Shown here piece by piece: positions 1-5,123 of a stretch of 7,661 bases of DNA; position 1 is the first letter of the stretch; each line of letters begins with the position of its first letter. The stretch covers positions 1 to 7,661 of the forward strand of contig JAQTMJ010000036.1 of NCBI GenBank assembly GCA_028714395.1. Reading direction: 5' to 3'. This stretch comes from Candidatus Iainarchaeum sp. (GTDB taxonomy: Archaea; Micrarchaeota; Micrarchaeia; Anstonellales; Bilamarchaeaceae). The notes below the pieces were generated by a model. It was given only the letters and a program-made list of their open reading frames with translations. It was not told where the DNA came from and did not search any database. The position numbers and the translations under genes were made by a program.

Positions 1-512
1 TTGCGCAGAGCGAAGCCGCGACCGGAAAGCCGCTTGCGAATTTCTGGCTCCATTCCACTCATTTGAGGATGGGCGGAAGGAAGATGTCCAAGCGCACAGG
101 GAACGTCCTTTACGTGAAGCAGTTGGAGCGCATGGGCGTATCTCCCTGCTGCCTCAGGTTCTACCTGATATCCAAACGTTATCGCAGCCCGCTGGATTTC
201 ACCATGGAAAAATTCATGAGGGAGATAGGGCAGTGCGACGAGACCGGCAAGACCATGCGTGCGCTCAGGAAGCTTGCGCGCAGGAGCGGCGGAAGCGGAA
301 AAAAGGGAGATTCAATTGCAAGAAAGCTTTTGCACGGATTTGAGAGCGCAATGGACAACGATTTGAACACCACGCTCGCGTTCCGCAGGATTTTTCGCGT
401 CACTAATGAAATCAGGAAGTTCCTTTCCAAAGGGAAGCTTACTCCTCAGGATGCAAAATGCGTATTGCACGCGATGGAAAAAATAGACAAGGTGCTGGGT
501 GTGTTCTTTTGA
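1..512 (+). CDS. cysS: Cysteinyl-tRNA synthetase, C-terminal part (5' end outside window)
   Basis: This enzyme charges tRNA-Cys with cysteine in the cytoplasm (class I aminoacyl-tRNA synthetase). The reading frame is already open at base 3, so the start and the HIGH motif lie upstream of the window. About 169 residues are visible. They begin with AQSEAATGKPLANFWLH, a typical CysRS stretch. The class I KMSKS loop follows as KMSKRTGN (fragment residues 27-34), then LRFYLISKRYRSPLDF. After that comes a helical DALR-type domain containing the CysRS-like segment AMDNDLNTTLAF. A TTG at 63 lies in frame but is internal, because the CysRS similarity runs through it. The protein stops at EKIDKVLGVFF, where many CysRSs continue with a further small C-terminal region. 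This looks like a naturally short form. The last 11 codons recur at 1373-1408. Identification is firm; the functional effect of the short end is inference. Confidence 0.95.
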   Translation, partial: AQSEAATGKPLANFWLHSTHLRMGGRKMSKRTGNVLYVKQLERMGVSPCCLRFYLISKRYRSPLDFTMEKFMREIGQCDETGKTMRALRKLARRSGGSGKKGDSIARKLLHGFESAMDNDLNTTLAFRRIFRVTNEIRKFLSKGKLTPQDAKCVLHAMEKIDKVLGVFF

Positions 513-513
513 A
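477..513 (+). repeat. Direct repeat copy A (end of cysS)
   Basis: These 37 bases hold the last 11 codons and the stop codon of cysS plus one base. They match 1373-1409 at 33 of 37 positions, including an exact run of 17 bases (480-496). Three of the four differences are synonymous third-position changes and one changes Gly to Asp. The pair brackets the DUF5678/protease genes. Confidence 0.85.
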
Positions 514-554
514 TAGAAAGATATGATGCCTGACAGAGTTGAACCGCAAAAAGC

Positions 555-588
555 GCCATAAAGCAAGGATTTTAAACCATCTTATGGC
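555..588 (+). promoter_or_regulatory. Probable TATA promoter inside a 7-bp inverted repeat
   Basis: TTTTAAA at 570-576 is a plausible archaeal TATA box. It lies about 38 bases before the ATG at 611, which would place transcription start near 598-601. That leaves a short leader carrying GGGG at 600-603. The box sits in the middle of a perfect 7-bp dyad, GCCATAA (555-561) and TTATGGC (582-588). A dyad centred on a TATA box could be an operator, but it could also be chance. Confidence 0.5.
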
Positions 589-610
589 AAATCTTTAATG
601 GGGTAATTTG

Positions 611-844
611 ATGGAACCAGAAAGCGTCATTCTGAGAAATGCACGAAAGGATCTAGAGTGGTTTGGCGAGCACTACACCGAATTGGTAACCAAGTATGAC
701 GAGCAGTTTATAGCAATAAAGAATGCCCAGCCCATAGCTTCAGCCTCTAACATGGAGGATTTGATTGCCTACCTAAACAAGTCGGGGATAGACCCCGTAA
801 CCACGCTCATCAAATATGTGACAAGGGCTTACACCATCCTTTAG
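611..844 (+). CDS. Small DUF5678-like protein
   Basis: This is a 77-residue soluble protein with no signal peptide or membrane segment. It starts with a polar helix containing DLEWFGEHYTELVTKY (about residues 14-29). A short strand-like piece follows (QFIAIKNAQPIA), then a helix and a tail around NMEDLIAYLNKSGIDPVTTLIKYV. The pattern of a WF..HY..L...Y helix, an 'aI.n' strand and a '..dleeLi.yl...GidP' tail resembles the small archaeal family DUF5678, judged from memory. Its biochemical role is unknown. The ATG at 611 was chosen because it follows the GGGG element and TATA box; an in-frame TTG at 608 is a weaker alternative. The protease gene starts 13 bases after the stop, so the two are probably co-transcribed. 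A role as partner, substrate or regulator of the protease is inference. Confidence 0.8.
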   Translation: MEPESVILRNARKDLEWFGEHYTELVTKYDEQFIAIKNAQPIASASNMEDLIAYLNKSGIDPVTTLIKYVTRAYTIL

Positions 845-857
845 CTTTTGTGGTCTG

Positions 858-1301
858 ATGAAAATCCCCCTGCAAATCATAGATGAACAAATTCAGGTTG
901 GAGCAGTATTCAGAGCACCAAAATATCGTACCGGTTTGGCGTTAATAGATTTCGTAGTAGATACTGGCAGCAATGTCTCATTTATAAGCCCCAGGGATTT
1001 AATGAAAATAAACTTTCCCCAGAATGCATTAACGTTTAAATCCATGAATTATATCGGAGGCGGCAGTTCGGATATCAGTGAAATCCACGACATTGTGCTG
1101 GCGTTTCATGATGAGGATACCAACCTGGTAAAGATTCCTCTAAAAACTTTTCATGCCTGCACATCCCACGCGAGCCGTGGAGACAAGCGGGCCCGGAGCA
1201 TGCTGCTGCCCAGCGTTTTGGGGCTGGACTTCTTAAAAACTGCGGATTTGTCCCTTTATACCAAACCGGCAAAGAACATTGCATATCTTGAGAGAATTTA
1301 G
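858..1301 (+). CDS. Retropepsin-like aspartic protease (clan AA)
   Basis: This is a predicted peptidase of 147 residues, the size of one retroviral-protease-type domain. Retropepsins act as homodimers, each subunit giving one catalytic Asp. The catalytic motif is FVVDTGSNVSFI (residues 32-43) with Asp35 in DTGS. A glycine-rich flap candidate, YIGGGSS, lies at 65-71. The second conserved block is LPSVLGLDFL (117-126), matching the hydrophobic 'ilG.dfL' that supports the active site. There is no signal peptide or transmembrane helix, so cytoplasmic action is likely. The ATG at 858 follows a GGT element 13 bases after the upstream stop, so translation may be coupled to the DUF5678-like gene. The substrate cannot be read from the sequence. 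The family call is fairly sure because both motif blocks are present in the right order. Confidence 0.85.
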   Translation: MKIPLQIIDEQIQVGAVFRAPKYRTGLALIDFVVDTGSNVSFISPRDLMKINFPQNALTFKSMNYIGGGSSDISEIHDIVLAFHDEDTNLVKIPLKTFHACTSHASRGDKRARSMLLPSVLGLDFLKTADLSLYTKPAKNIAYLERI

Positions 1302-1345
1302 GATAAATTCCTTACCCAAAATACCGCCTCAATTTCTTCGCACTC

Positions 1346-1352
1346 TTTTTTT
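1346..1352 (+). terminator. T7 tract after the protease gene
   Basis: Seven consecutive T occur on the plus strand 45 bases after the protease stop codon. Archaeal termination often relies on such U-tracts without a strong hairpin. It lies in the convergent gap and would end the two-gene transcript. Confidence 0.45.
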
Positions 1353-1372
1353 CCCAAACGCCCTGCGCACAT

Positions 1373-1408
1373 GAGAAAATAGACAAGGTGCTTGATGTCT
1401 TCTTTTGA
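1373..1408 (+). pseudogene. Duplicate cysS 3' end (direct repeat copy B)
   Basis: Read in frame, this gives EKIDKVLDVFF then TGA, against EKIDKVLGVFF and TGA at the end of the intact gene. The frame is open back to a stop at 1304-1306, but the residues before the matched block do not clearly resemble CysRS and no start is evident. A possible faint continuation is Cys-Ala-His-Glu here against Cys-Val-Leu-His-Ala-Met-Glu in cysS. Because the differences are mostly synonymous, the copy probably spent time under coding selection before becoming a relic. Possible origins are the host gene end displaced by an insertion, a decayed second cysS, or recombination with a related strain. Confidence 0.7.
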
Positions 1409-1422
1409 AAAGCTTAGAAATG

Positions 1423-1428
1423 AAAAAA
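1423..1428 (-). terminator. T6 tract after the minus-strand hypothetical gene
   Basis: On the minus strand this is a run of six T starting seven bases after the stop codon of the gene ending at 1435. It is a plausible archaeal U-tract terminator facing the one at 1346-1352. Confidence 0.4.
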
Positions 1429-1434
1429 CTTAAT

Positions 1435-2127
1435 TCAAACGCGTGAAACGAGCAATGGCGGTCTTGTTGCCCAAGGTGCCATACCTCCAACTCGCTTGCA
1501 CACTTGCGCTTTCTGTTCGACTGTAAGACGCAACGGTCTTATTACCTGGATACCAGCCATACCAGTTGGTTCTGGATAGACACCGACTACGCGCCTTTCT
1601 CTTGAGGCAGGCGCTCCACGCGAATCAACTATCAATGGCTGAGTAACGATAACTGCTTTTAAGCCATCTAGCTTGGCCTTTTCCATTACAATTCCATTTG
1701 GCGAAACAGACCCAGGGTCCGTAGTCGTCTTTTCTAACATTCTCCTCCATCTGTCCAAAATTTCCCTTTCTGTTCTTTGGACGCGTGAAAATGAATCTCC
1801 AAGCAACTTGCTTAAAATTTTAGTAATTCTCGGCACTGCTTCCTCGTGCGGCAAAAATCCCATGAAATATTCTTTCGGGAATTTATCCATAGATCTCAAA
1901 TCAACTAAACCTTCAAATGCGTAAATTGGTCGGTTTGTTGGACCAACGATTCCGGTAGATTCAAGCAAAAGCGCGTCCGCACGTCCGAACCACCCTGCTG
2001 AACGAATGGGCCTCTTAAGTGGAATCACTAAATACTTGCCCCACTTCAACGCAGCATTGACAAGAACTTCATCCTCCCTGGGCGCAAATTTTAAAATATG
2101 ACTCCCAATCTCTTTTTGTTCTCCCAT
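1435..2127 (-). CDS. Hypothetical protein, 230 residues
   Basis: I do not recognise this protein family. The frame codes for a soluble, basic protein without a signal peptide or obvious membrane segment. The N-terminal half is alpha/beta-like, with strands around KYLVIPLKRP (31-40), ADALLLES (50-57) and IYAFEGLVDLR (68-78). A charged helical middle follows (about 98-133, containing RTEREILDRWRRML). The C-terminal part has two hydrophobic strands, KAVIVTQPLIV (157-167) and RVVGVYPEP (179-187), then a Pro-rich end. The gene is A+T-richer than the ribosomal genes. The ATG at 2127 fits the TATA box 28 bases upstream, suggesting a leaderless mRNA. It converges with the protease gene and lies downstream of the arginase-like gene with its own promoter. 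The arrangement R.D.L then FEG vaguely recalls a nuclease core but lacks the E-x-K, so no function is proposed. Length, clean start signals and position support a real gene. Confidence 0.75.
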   Translation of the reverse strand: MGEQKEIGSHILKFAPREDEVLVNAALKWGKYLVIPLKRPIRSAGWFGRADALLLESTGIVGPTNRPIYAFEGLVDLRSMDKFPKEYFMGFLPHEEAVPRITKILSKLLGDSFSRVQRTEREILDRWRRMLEKTTTDPGSVSPNGIVMEKAKLDGLKAVIVTQPLIVDSRGAPASRERRVVGVYPEPTGMAGIQVIRPLRLTVEQKAQVCKRVGGMAPWATRPPLLVSRV

Positions 2128-2159
2128 GTTTATTCAAATAAACAAATCATTTTTAAATA
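2127..2159 (-). promoter_or_regulatory. Leaderless TATA promoter with an inverted-repeat operator candidate
   Basis: On the minus strand TATTTAAAA (2151-2159) is a near-consensus archaeal TATA box centred about 28 bases before the ATG at 2127, so the transcript should begin at or near the start codon. Between them is a perfect 8-bp inverted repeat with a 2-base spacer, TGTTTATT-CA-AATAAACA (2127-2144), covering the expected transcription start. Its size and place suit a dimeric repressor site; that function is inference. Confidence 0.6.
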
Positions 2160-2192
2160 CTTTCTCTAACAGCAGTTTTTTCAGTCCAAGAA

Positions 2193-3008
2193 CTAAACTA
2201 TGAAGGCTTCCAGCAGCTTCGCGTAAATTAATGTGGCGTAGGTCCCTATCATATCAAATTTTCTGCGCTCCTCCTCGCTGGGTGGTGCTGTTCGACCCGC
2301 CGCGGTTGAGAATCCATAAACATAAATGGGGATAGAATCTTTTGAATTGCGCAACTCTTTCTCAAAGTCAGCAAAGCTGAAGCCCTTGATAACATTAAAA
2401 TCTGGAATTTCATCAAGCAGCCCGCAGAAATCGAACCTAAGCAACCTTTCAGCGAGAATCTTTATCGCCTCGATGGCCTCTCCAGGCGACAGGCCGTAAT
2501 CGTAGATGTATGCGTCATCCGCCGGAAAGCCGTATATTGCATCCGCATCCAGCGTTGCAGCTATTTCATTTGCGCCAAATTCCATGCCGCGTTTCAATCC
2601 TGCTTCCAAGGCAAGCCTCATGATGCGCAAGCGAGAACTTGAAGGGAACCTCTTATTATACGCTTCAGGAAACATCGTATTCGTGGGGGTGATAATCTCT
2701 ATTCCAGCCGCCTGCGTTGCATTCATGTGATCGCCGGGTTCCATATCGTCATGGTGGTCGATGTTTATCTTCAAACGCACAGAGCGAGGAGTAAAGTAAT
2801 AAGAGTCGTCATGGTACCATCCACTCCCAAAGACACACGCAGCTCTGCCTTCTATGCTTTGCAACTCACGCCTTCTTGTTTCCCTAATAGAGCTTAATGC
2901 TATAAGTTCAAGTTCGCACTTTTCCTTTAGCCGCCCTAGCTCTATCGCTCTCGGCAGGATGTATCCATTTGCCTGCGTAGGCGTATAAAAAACCCGGACT
3001 TTCTGCAT
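2193..3008 (-). CDS. Arginase/ureohydrolase-superfamily protein
   Basis: Members of this superfamily (arginase, agmatinase, formiminoglutamase and relatives) use a two-metal centre to hydrolyse guanidino or similar C-N bonds. With the start chosen here the protein has 271 residues, close to the usual domain size. Visible motifs are GSGWYHDD (61-68), possibly the first metal His; INIDHHDDM with D84-x-H86-x-D88, the DxHxD metal ligands; ATLDADAIYG with D154-x-D156, the second metal pair; GLSPGEAIEAI (172-182), matching the 'GGLs..Ea' helix; and DEIPDFN (199-205), matching the conserved 'E..P..D'. Residues between motifs diverge, so the substrate is uncertain and arginase activity should not be assumed. 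The frame stays open to an ATG at 3218. The ATG at 3008 is preferred because a TATA box lies 27 bases upstream and the conserved region starts right after it (MQKVRVFYTP). The extra 70 residues are basic and low in recognisable structure. Confidence 0.75.
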   Translation of the reverse strand: MQKVRVFYTPTQANGYILPRAIELGRLKEKCELELIALSSIRETRRRELQSIEGRAACVFGSGWYHDDSYYFTPRSVRLKINIDHHDDMEPGDHMNATQAAGIEIITPTNTMFPEAYNKRFPSSSRLRIMRLALEAGLKRGMEFGANEIAATLDADAIYGFPADDAYIYDYGLSPGEAIEAIKILAERLLRFDFCGLLDEIPDFNVIKGFSFADFEKELRNSKDSIPIYVYGFSTAAGRTAPPSEEERRKFDMIGTYATLIYAKLLEAFIV

Positions 3009-3030
3009 GAATTCATTTTGTCCAAGCGGT

Positions 3031-3040
3031 TTTTTAAAGT
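3031..3040 (-). promoter_or_regulatory. TATA box of the arginase-like gene
   Basis: On the minus strand this reads ACTTTAAAAA, centred about 27 bases before the ATG at 3008, which predicts a leaderless mRNA like that of the neighbouring minus-strand gene. A second candidate, ATTTAAAT at 3053-3060, would give a leader of about 20 bases. Either supports starting the protein at 3008 rather than 3218. Confidence 0.5.
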
Positions 3041-3112
3041 TATTCAATCTGGATTTAAATGTATGCTGTTGCACAAGCCGCTTCACGGACAGGAGCGGGT
3101 TCATTCGCCAAC

Positions 3113-3122
3113 CTTTATAAAT
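3113..3122 (+). promoter_or_regulatory. Candidate TATA box of the ribosomal protein operon
   Basis: CTTTATAAAT is the best TATA-like element upstream of S17 on the plus strand. It predicts transcription start near 3140-3146 and a leader of about 160 bases. The core is almost palindromic, so it could also serve the minus strand, where it falls inside the rejected N-terminal extension of the arginase-like frame. The distance to S17 is the main reason for caution. Confidence 0.45.
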
Positions 3123-3144
3123 TCTTCCCAGGAATATTCTTCCA

Positions 3145-3305
3145 CTACGCTCAGCAGCCGGCATCTTTATGGCTCGTTCCAGCATTGCCGGCCCGCGTTC
3201 CGAAACCTTTTCCCGCATGAGATTCTCTGCGTAGGGGGGAAGAAATCGGGATGTGAAGCATGTCCGTTACATGCTGTTCAGCTAGCTTTGGACAGGGTTG
3301 ATGAT
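3145..3305 (+). other. Untranslated leader of the ribosomal operon with a hairpin
   Basis: No convincing gene lies between the TATA box and S17. The segment contains a perfect 7-bp stem with a 5-base loop, AGCATGT-CCGTT-ACATGCT (3257-3275), followed by the palindrome AGCTAGCT (3280-3287) just before the S17 ribosome binding site. Ribosomal operon leaders often bind one of their own products, so an autoregulatory site is possible; no specific protein can be named. Confidence 0.35.
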
Positions 3306-3608
3306 ATGGATTGCGATGACAAGAACTGCTTCGTGCACGGAAGCCTGAAAGTAAGGGGCTCGAGGATAGTGGGCCAGGTGGTGAGCGACAAGGGCAAGCG
3401 CACCGTGATAGTGGAAAGGAACATTTCCAGCATAATGCCCAAGTACAATAGAATCTCTAAAGAGCGCAGCAGGGTCGCAGCGCACAATCCCCCGTGCATA
3501 AACGCGAAGCTAGGAGATACAGTGCGCATAGGCGAGACCAGGAAAATAAGCAAGATAAAGGCCTGGACAGTTGTGGAAGTGATAACCAAAGCCAAGGAGA
3601 ACGCATAA
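3306..3608 (+). CDS. rps17: 30S ribosomal protein S17 (uS17)
   Basis: S17 is a primary 16S rRNA-binding protein of the small subunit with an OB fold. The 100-residue product has the archaeal N-terminal signature MDCDDKNCFVHG, then LKVRGSRIVGQVVSDKGKRT, the HNPPCINAKLGDTVRIGE block (residues about 57-74) and a closing VVEVITK. The ATG at 3306 was chosen because it directly precedes the archaeal signature and follows AGGGTTGATGAT, an SD-like element. The frame is open far upstream to a TTG at 3018, and an in-frame TTG at 3288 (LALDRVDD) is an alternative with no visible SD. The N-terminus is shorter than in many archaeal S17 proteins. It is the first gene of the operon here; the genes that often precede it in archaea (S3, L29, the RNase P subunit) are absent from the upstream sequence. 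Confidence 0.93.
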   Translation: MDCDDKNCFVHGSLKVRGSRIVGQVVSDKGKRTVIVERNISSIMPKYNRISKERSRVAAHNPPCINAKLGDTVRIGETRKISKIKAWTVVEVITKAKENA

Positions 3609-3610
3609 TC

Positions 3611-3617
3611 AGGTGAT
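3611..3617 (+). promoter_or_regulatory. SD of L14 that decides its start
   Basis: AGGTGAT complements the 3' end of archaeal 16S rRNA. Three in-frame starts follow or overlap it: GTG 3613, ATG 3616 and ATG 3622. Only the ATG at 3622 leaves a gap (6 bases after GGTG) like the other genes of this operon. Confidence 0.75.
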
Positions 3618-3621
3618 GGAG

Positions 3622-4020
3622 ATGAAAGGACTCGGTTCTCATATTGTAAGATGCCTGCCCGTGGGCGCCAGGGTGACCTGCAACGACAACAGCGGCGCCA
3701 AGGAGATTGAGATAATAAACGTGCTCACGCTCAAAGGGGTGCGCGGACGCGTCCCCACCGCAGGAATAGGCGATGTTGTAATCGCATCCGTGAAGAAGGG
3801 CAAGCCGGAAATGGTGAAGAAGGTGGTGCGCGCCCTCATAGTGAGGCAGAGGAAAGCGTTCAAGAGGCCCAACGGCATGACAGTCCAATTCGAGGACAAC
3901 GCCGCGGTGCTCGTAACCGAGGACGGCTTGCCCATAGGAACGGAAATCAAGGGTGTGGTCGCAAAGGAGATTACGGAAAGGTACCCGAAAGTCTCGGCAA
4001 TAGCCCCGGGAGTAATCTAG
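3622..4020 (+). CDS. rpl14: 50S ribosomal protein L14 (uL14)
   Basis: L14 binds 23S rRNA at the subunit interface, where it helps form an inter-subunit bridge near the factor-binding region. The 132-residue product begins MKGLGSH. It contains the L14 core NDNSGAKEIEIINV (residues about 21-34), the GDVVIASVKKGKP segment, KVVRALIVRQRK, and the C-terminal signature LPIGTEIKGVVAKEI. Length is normal for archaeal L14. The start at 3622 rests on the SD spacing and on the usual archaeal N-terminus MKG. It lies 13 bases after S17 and is followed by L24 after 12 bases, consistent with one transcript. No missing key residue is apparent. Confidence 0.97.
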   Translation: MKGLGSHIVRCLPVGARVTCNDNSGAKEIEIINVLTLKGVRGRVPTAGIGDVVIASVKKGKPEMVKKVVRALIVRQRKAFKRPNGMTVQFEDNAAVLVTEDGLPIGTEIKGVVAKEITERYPKVSAIAPGVI

Positions 4021-4022
4021 CC

Positions 4023-4028
4023 GGTGAT
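4023..4028 (+). promoter_or_regulatory. SD of L24 before a tandem ATGATG
   Basis: GGTGAT precedes ATG 4030 and ATG 4033. The gap after GGTG is 3 or 6 bases; 6 matches the rest of the operon and favours 4033. The GTG at 4024 is part of the SD itself and is not a credible start. Confidence 0.7.
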
Positions 4029-4032
4029 TATG

Positions 4033-4407
4033 ATGAAAAGGGACACTGAAAGGAAAAAATTCTACGAAGCAAAGCTGCACGAGCTCAGGTCCAGGATGCA
4101 CGTCCATCTGTCCAAGGAGCTCAAGGCAAAGCTCAAGACCAAGAGCCGCGCGCTCCTGGCGAACAAGGGGGACAACGTTAAGATAATGCGTGGTTCCAAG
4201 AGGGGGAAAACCGCGAAAATAGGCCGCATCAGCTACGCGAAAGGCAAGATATACCTGGAAGGGATGTCGCACAAGAACGCCAAGGGCACCGAGATACTCA
4301 TGCCTTTCCAGCCCTCGAACCTCCTGCTCGTCGAGCTCAACATGAGCGAGAGCAGGAAAAAGCAGTTCGGCCTCCCTTCGGAGCAGAAGGGGGAAGTGAA
4401 AGTTTAG
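4033..4407 (+). CDS. rpl24: 50S ribosomal protein L24 (uL24)
   Basis: L24 is an early-assembling large-subunit protein that binds the 5' domain of 23S rRNA. The product has 124 residues. A basic N-terminal helix with HELRSRMHVHLSKELKAK is typical of the archaeal/eukaryotic L26-type form. The KOW motif region is NKGDNVKIMRGSKRGKTAKI (about residues 44-63), followed by GRISYAKGKIYLEG and the VELNMSESRK tail. The second ATG of a tandem pair is taken as the start by SD spacing; using the first adds one Met. It sits 12 bases after L14 and 18 bases before S4e. Confidence 0.96.
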   Translation: MKRDTERKKFYEAKLHELRSRMHVHLSKELKAKLKTKSRALLANKGDNVKIMRGSKRGKTAKIGRISYAKGKIYLEGMSHKNAKGTEILMPFQPSNLLLVELNMSESRKKQFGLPSEQKGEVKV

Positions 4408-4415
4408 GCTCAAAA

Positions 4416-4421
4416 AGGTGG
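4416..4421 (+). promoter_or_regulatory. SD of S4e before a tandem ATGATG
   Basis: AGGTGG lies only 2 bases (counted from GGTG) before ATG 4423 but 5 bases before ATG 4426. The tight first gap makes the second ATG the likely initiator. Confidence 0.7.
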
Positions 4422-4425
4422 AATG

Positions 4426-5121
4426 ATGGCTAAGAAAGGAAGAACCTATCACACGAAAAGAATCGCAATTTCAAAAGCGATACCGGTAAGCGACAAGAAG
4501 GCACACACGTTCATGGTGGGCACGAACCCCGGCCCGCACCCGAAAAGCATGGCAATCCCGCTCGGCGTGCTGCTCAGGGAAGTGCTCGGAGTTACGATGA
4601 CCGCCGCGGAGAACCGCAAGGTGCTCAATTCCAGGAGCGTGCTCGTGGACGGAAAAGCGCGAAGGGAACCGAAATTCCCCGTGGGCCTCATGGACATCGT
4701 TTCATTCCCGAAAGTGAACAAGTCTTATAGAATAATAGTGAACAAGAAGAGCCAGCTCATCCCCCTGGAGATTAAGCACTCCAGCGTGAAGATAGGGAAA
4801 GTGGTGGGCAAGCACACGGTGCGCGGCGGAAAACTCACCATCACCCTGCACGATGGGCGCAACATAATCGCGGACAACAACGTGCGCGTCGGGGACAGCG
4901 TGATAATCTCGGTTCCTGACCAGAAGATAACCAAGATGCTCAAGTTCGAGCCTGGCGCCAGGTGCTTGGTAATGGAAGGCCCGCACGCCGGGATAATAGC
5001 AAATTTGGGCGAGCTGATAAAGCGCGAGGGCAGCCCCCAGGAGGCGAAGCTCAAGGGCGCCGAGGAATTCGTCACAGTCGCGAAATACCTTTTCGTGGTT
5101 GACGAGTCTTACGAGGGATGA
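4426..5121 (+). CDS. rps4e: 30S ribosomal protein S4e (eS4)
   Basis: S4e is a small-subunit protein of archaea and eukaryotes absent from bacteria, and is one of the strongest lineage markers here. The 231-residue product shows the N-terminal block GRTYHTKRIAI and GPHPKSMAIPLGVLLREVLG. An S4-like RNA-binding segment follows (TAAENRKVLNSRSVLVDGKA, about residues 65-84, then PVGLMDIVSF). The central part reads GGKLTITLHDGRNI, and a C-terminal KOW-like part follows (GARCLVMEGPHAGIIANL, about 184-201). Domain order and length fit archaeal S4e. Its stop overlaps the SD-like sequence of L5, whose ATG starts 2 bases later, so translation is probably coupled. Confidence 0.97.
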   Translation: MAKKGRTYHTKRIAISKAIPVSDKKAHTFMVGTNPGPHPKSMAIPLGVLLREVLGVTMTAAENRKVLNSRSVLVDGKARREPKFPVGLMDIVSFPKVNKSYRIIVNKKSQLIPLEIKHSSVKIGKVVGKHTVRGGKLTITLHDGRNIIADNNVRVGDSVIISVPDQKITKMLKFEPGARCLVMEGPHAGIIANLGELIKREGSPQEAKLKGAEEFVTVAKYLFVVDESYEG

Positions 5122-5123
5122 TT

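Noticed and set aside
1570..1980. PD-(D/E)XK nuclease core in the hypothetical protein
   Set aside because: An Asp followed by a strand ending FEG is present, but the required E-x-K is not, so no nuclease call is justified.
3121..3143. Repeated ATTCTTCC (3121-3128 and 3136-3143)
   Set aside because: Two 8-base copies 15 bases apart near the TATA box are too short to set apart from chance without comparison to relatives.
3009..3218. 70-residue N-terminal extension of the arginase-like protein
   Set aside because: Conserved sequence starts at the ATG at 3008, a TATA box suits a leaderless start there, and the likely ribosomal operon promoter lies within the extension.
3457..4452. 331-codon open frame on the minus strand
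   Set aside because: It lies antisense to S17, L14 and L24, which are certain. Its Leu/His-rich composition is the mirror of Lys/Arg/Glu-rich ribosomal codons.
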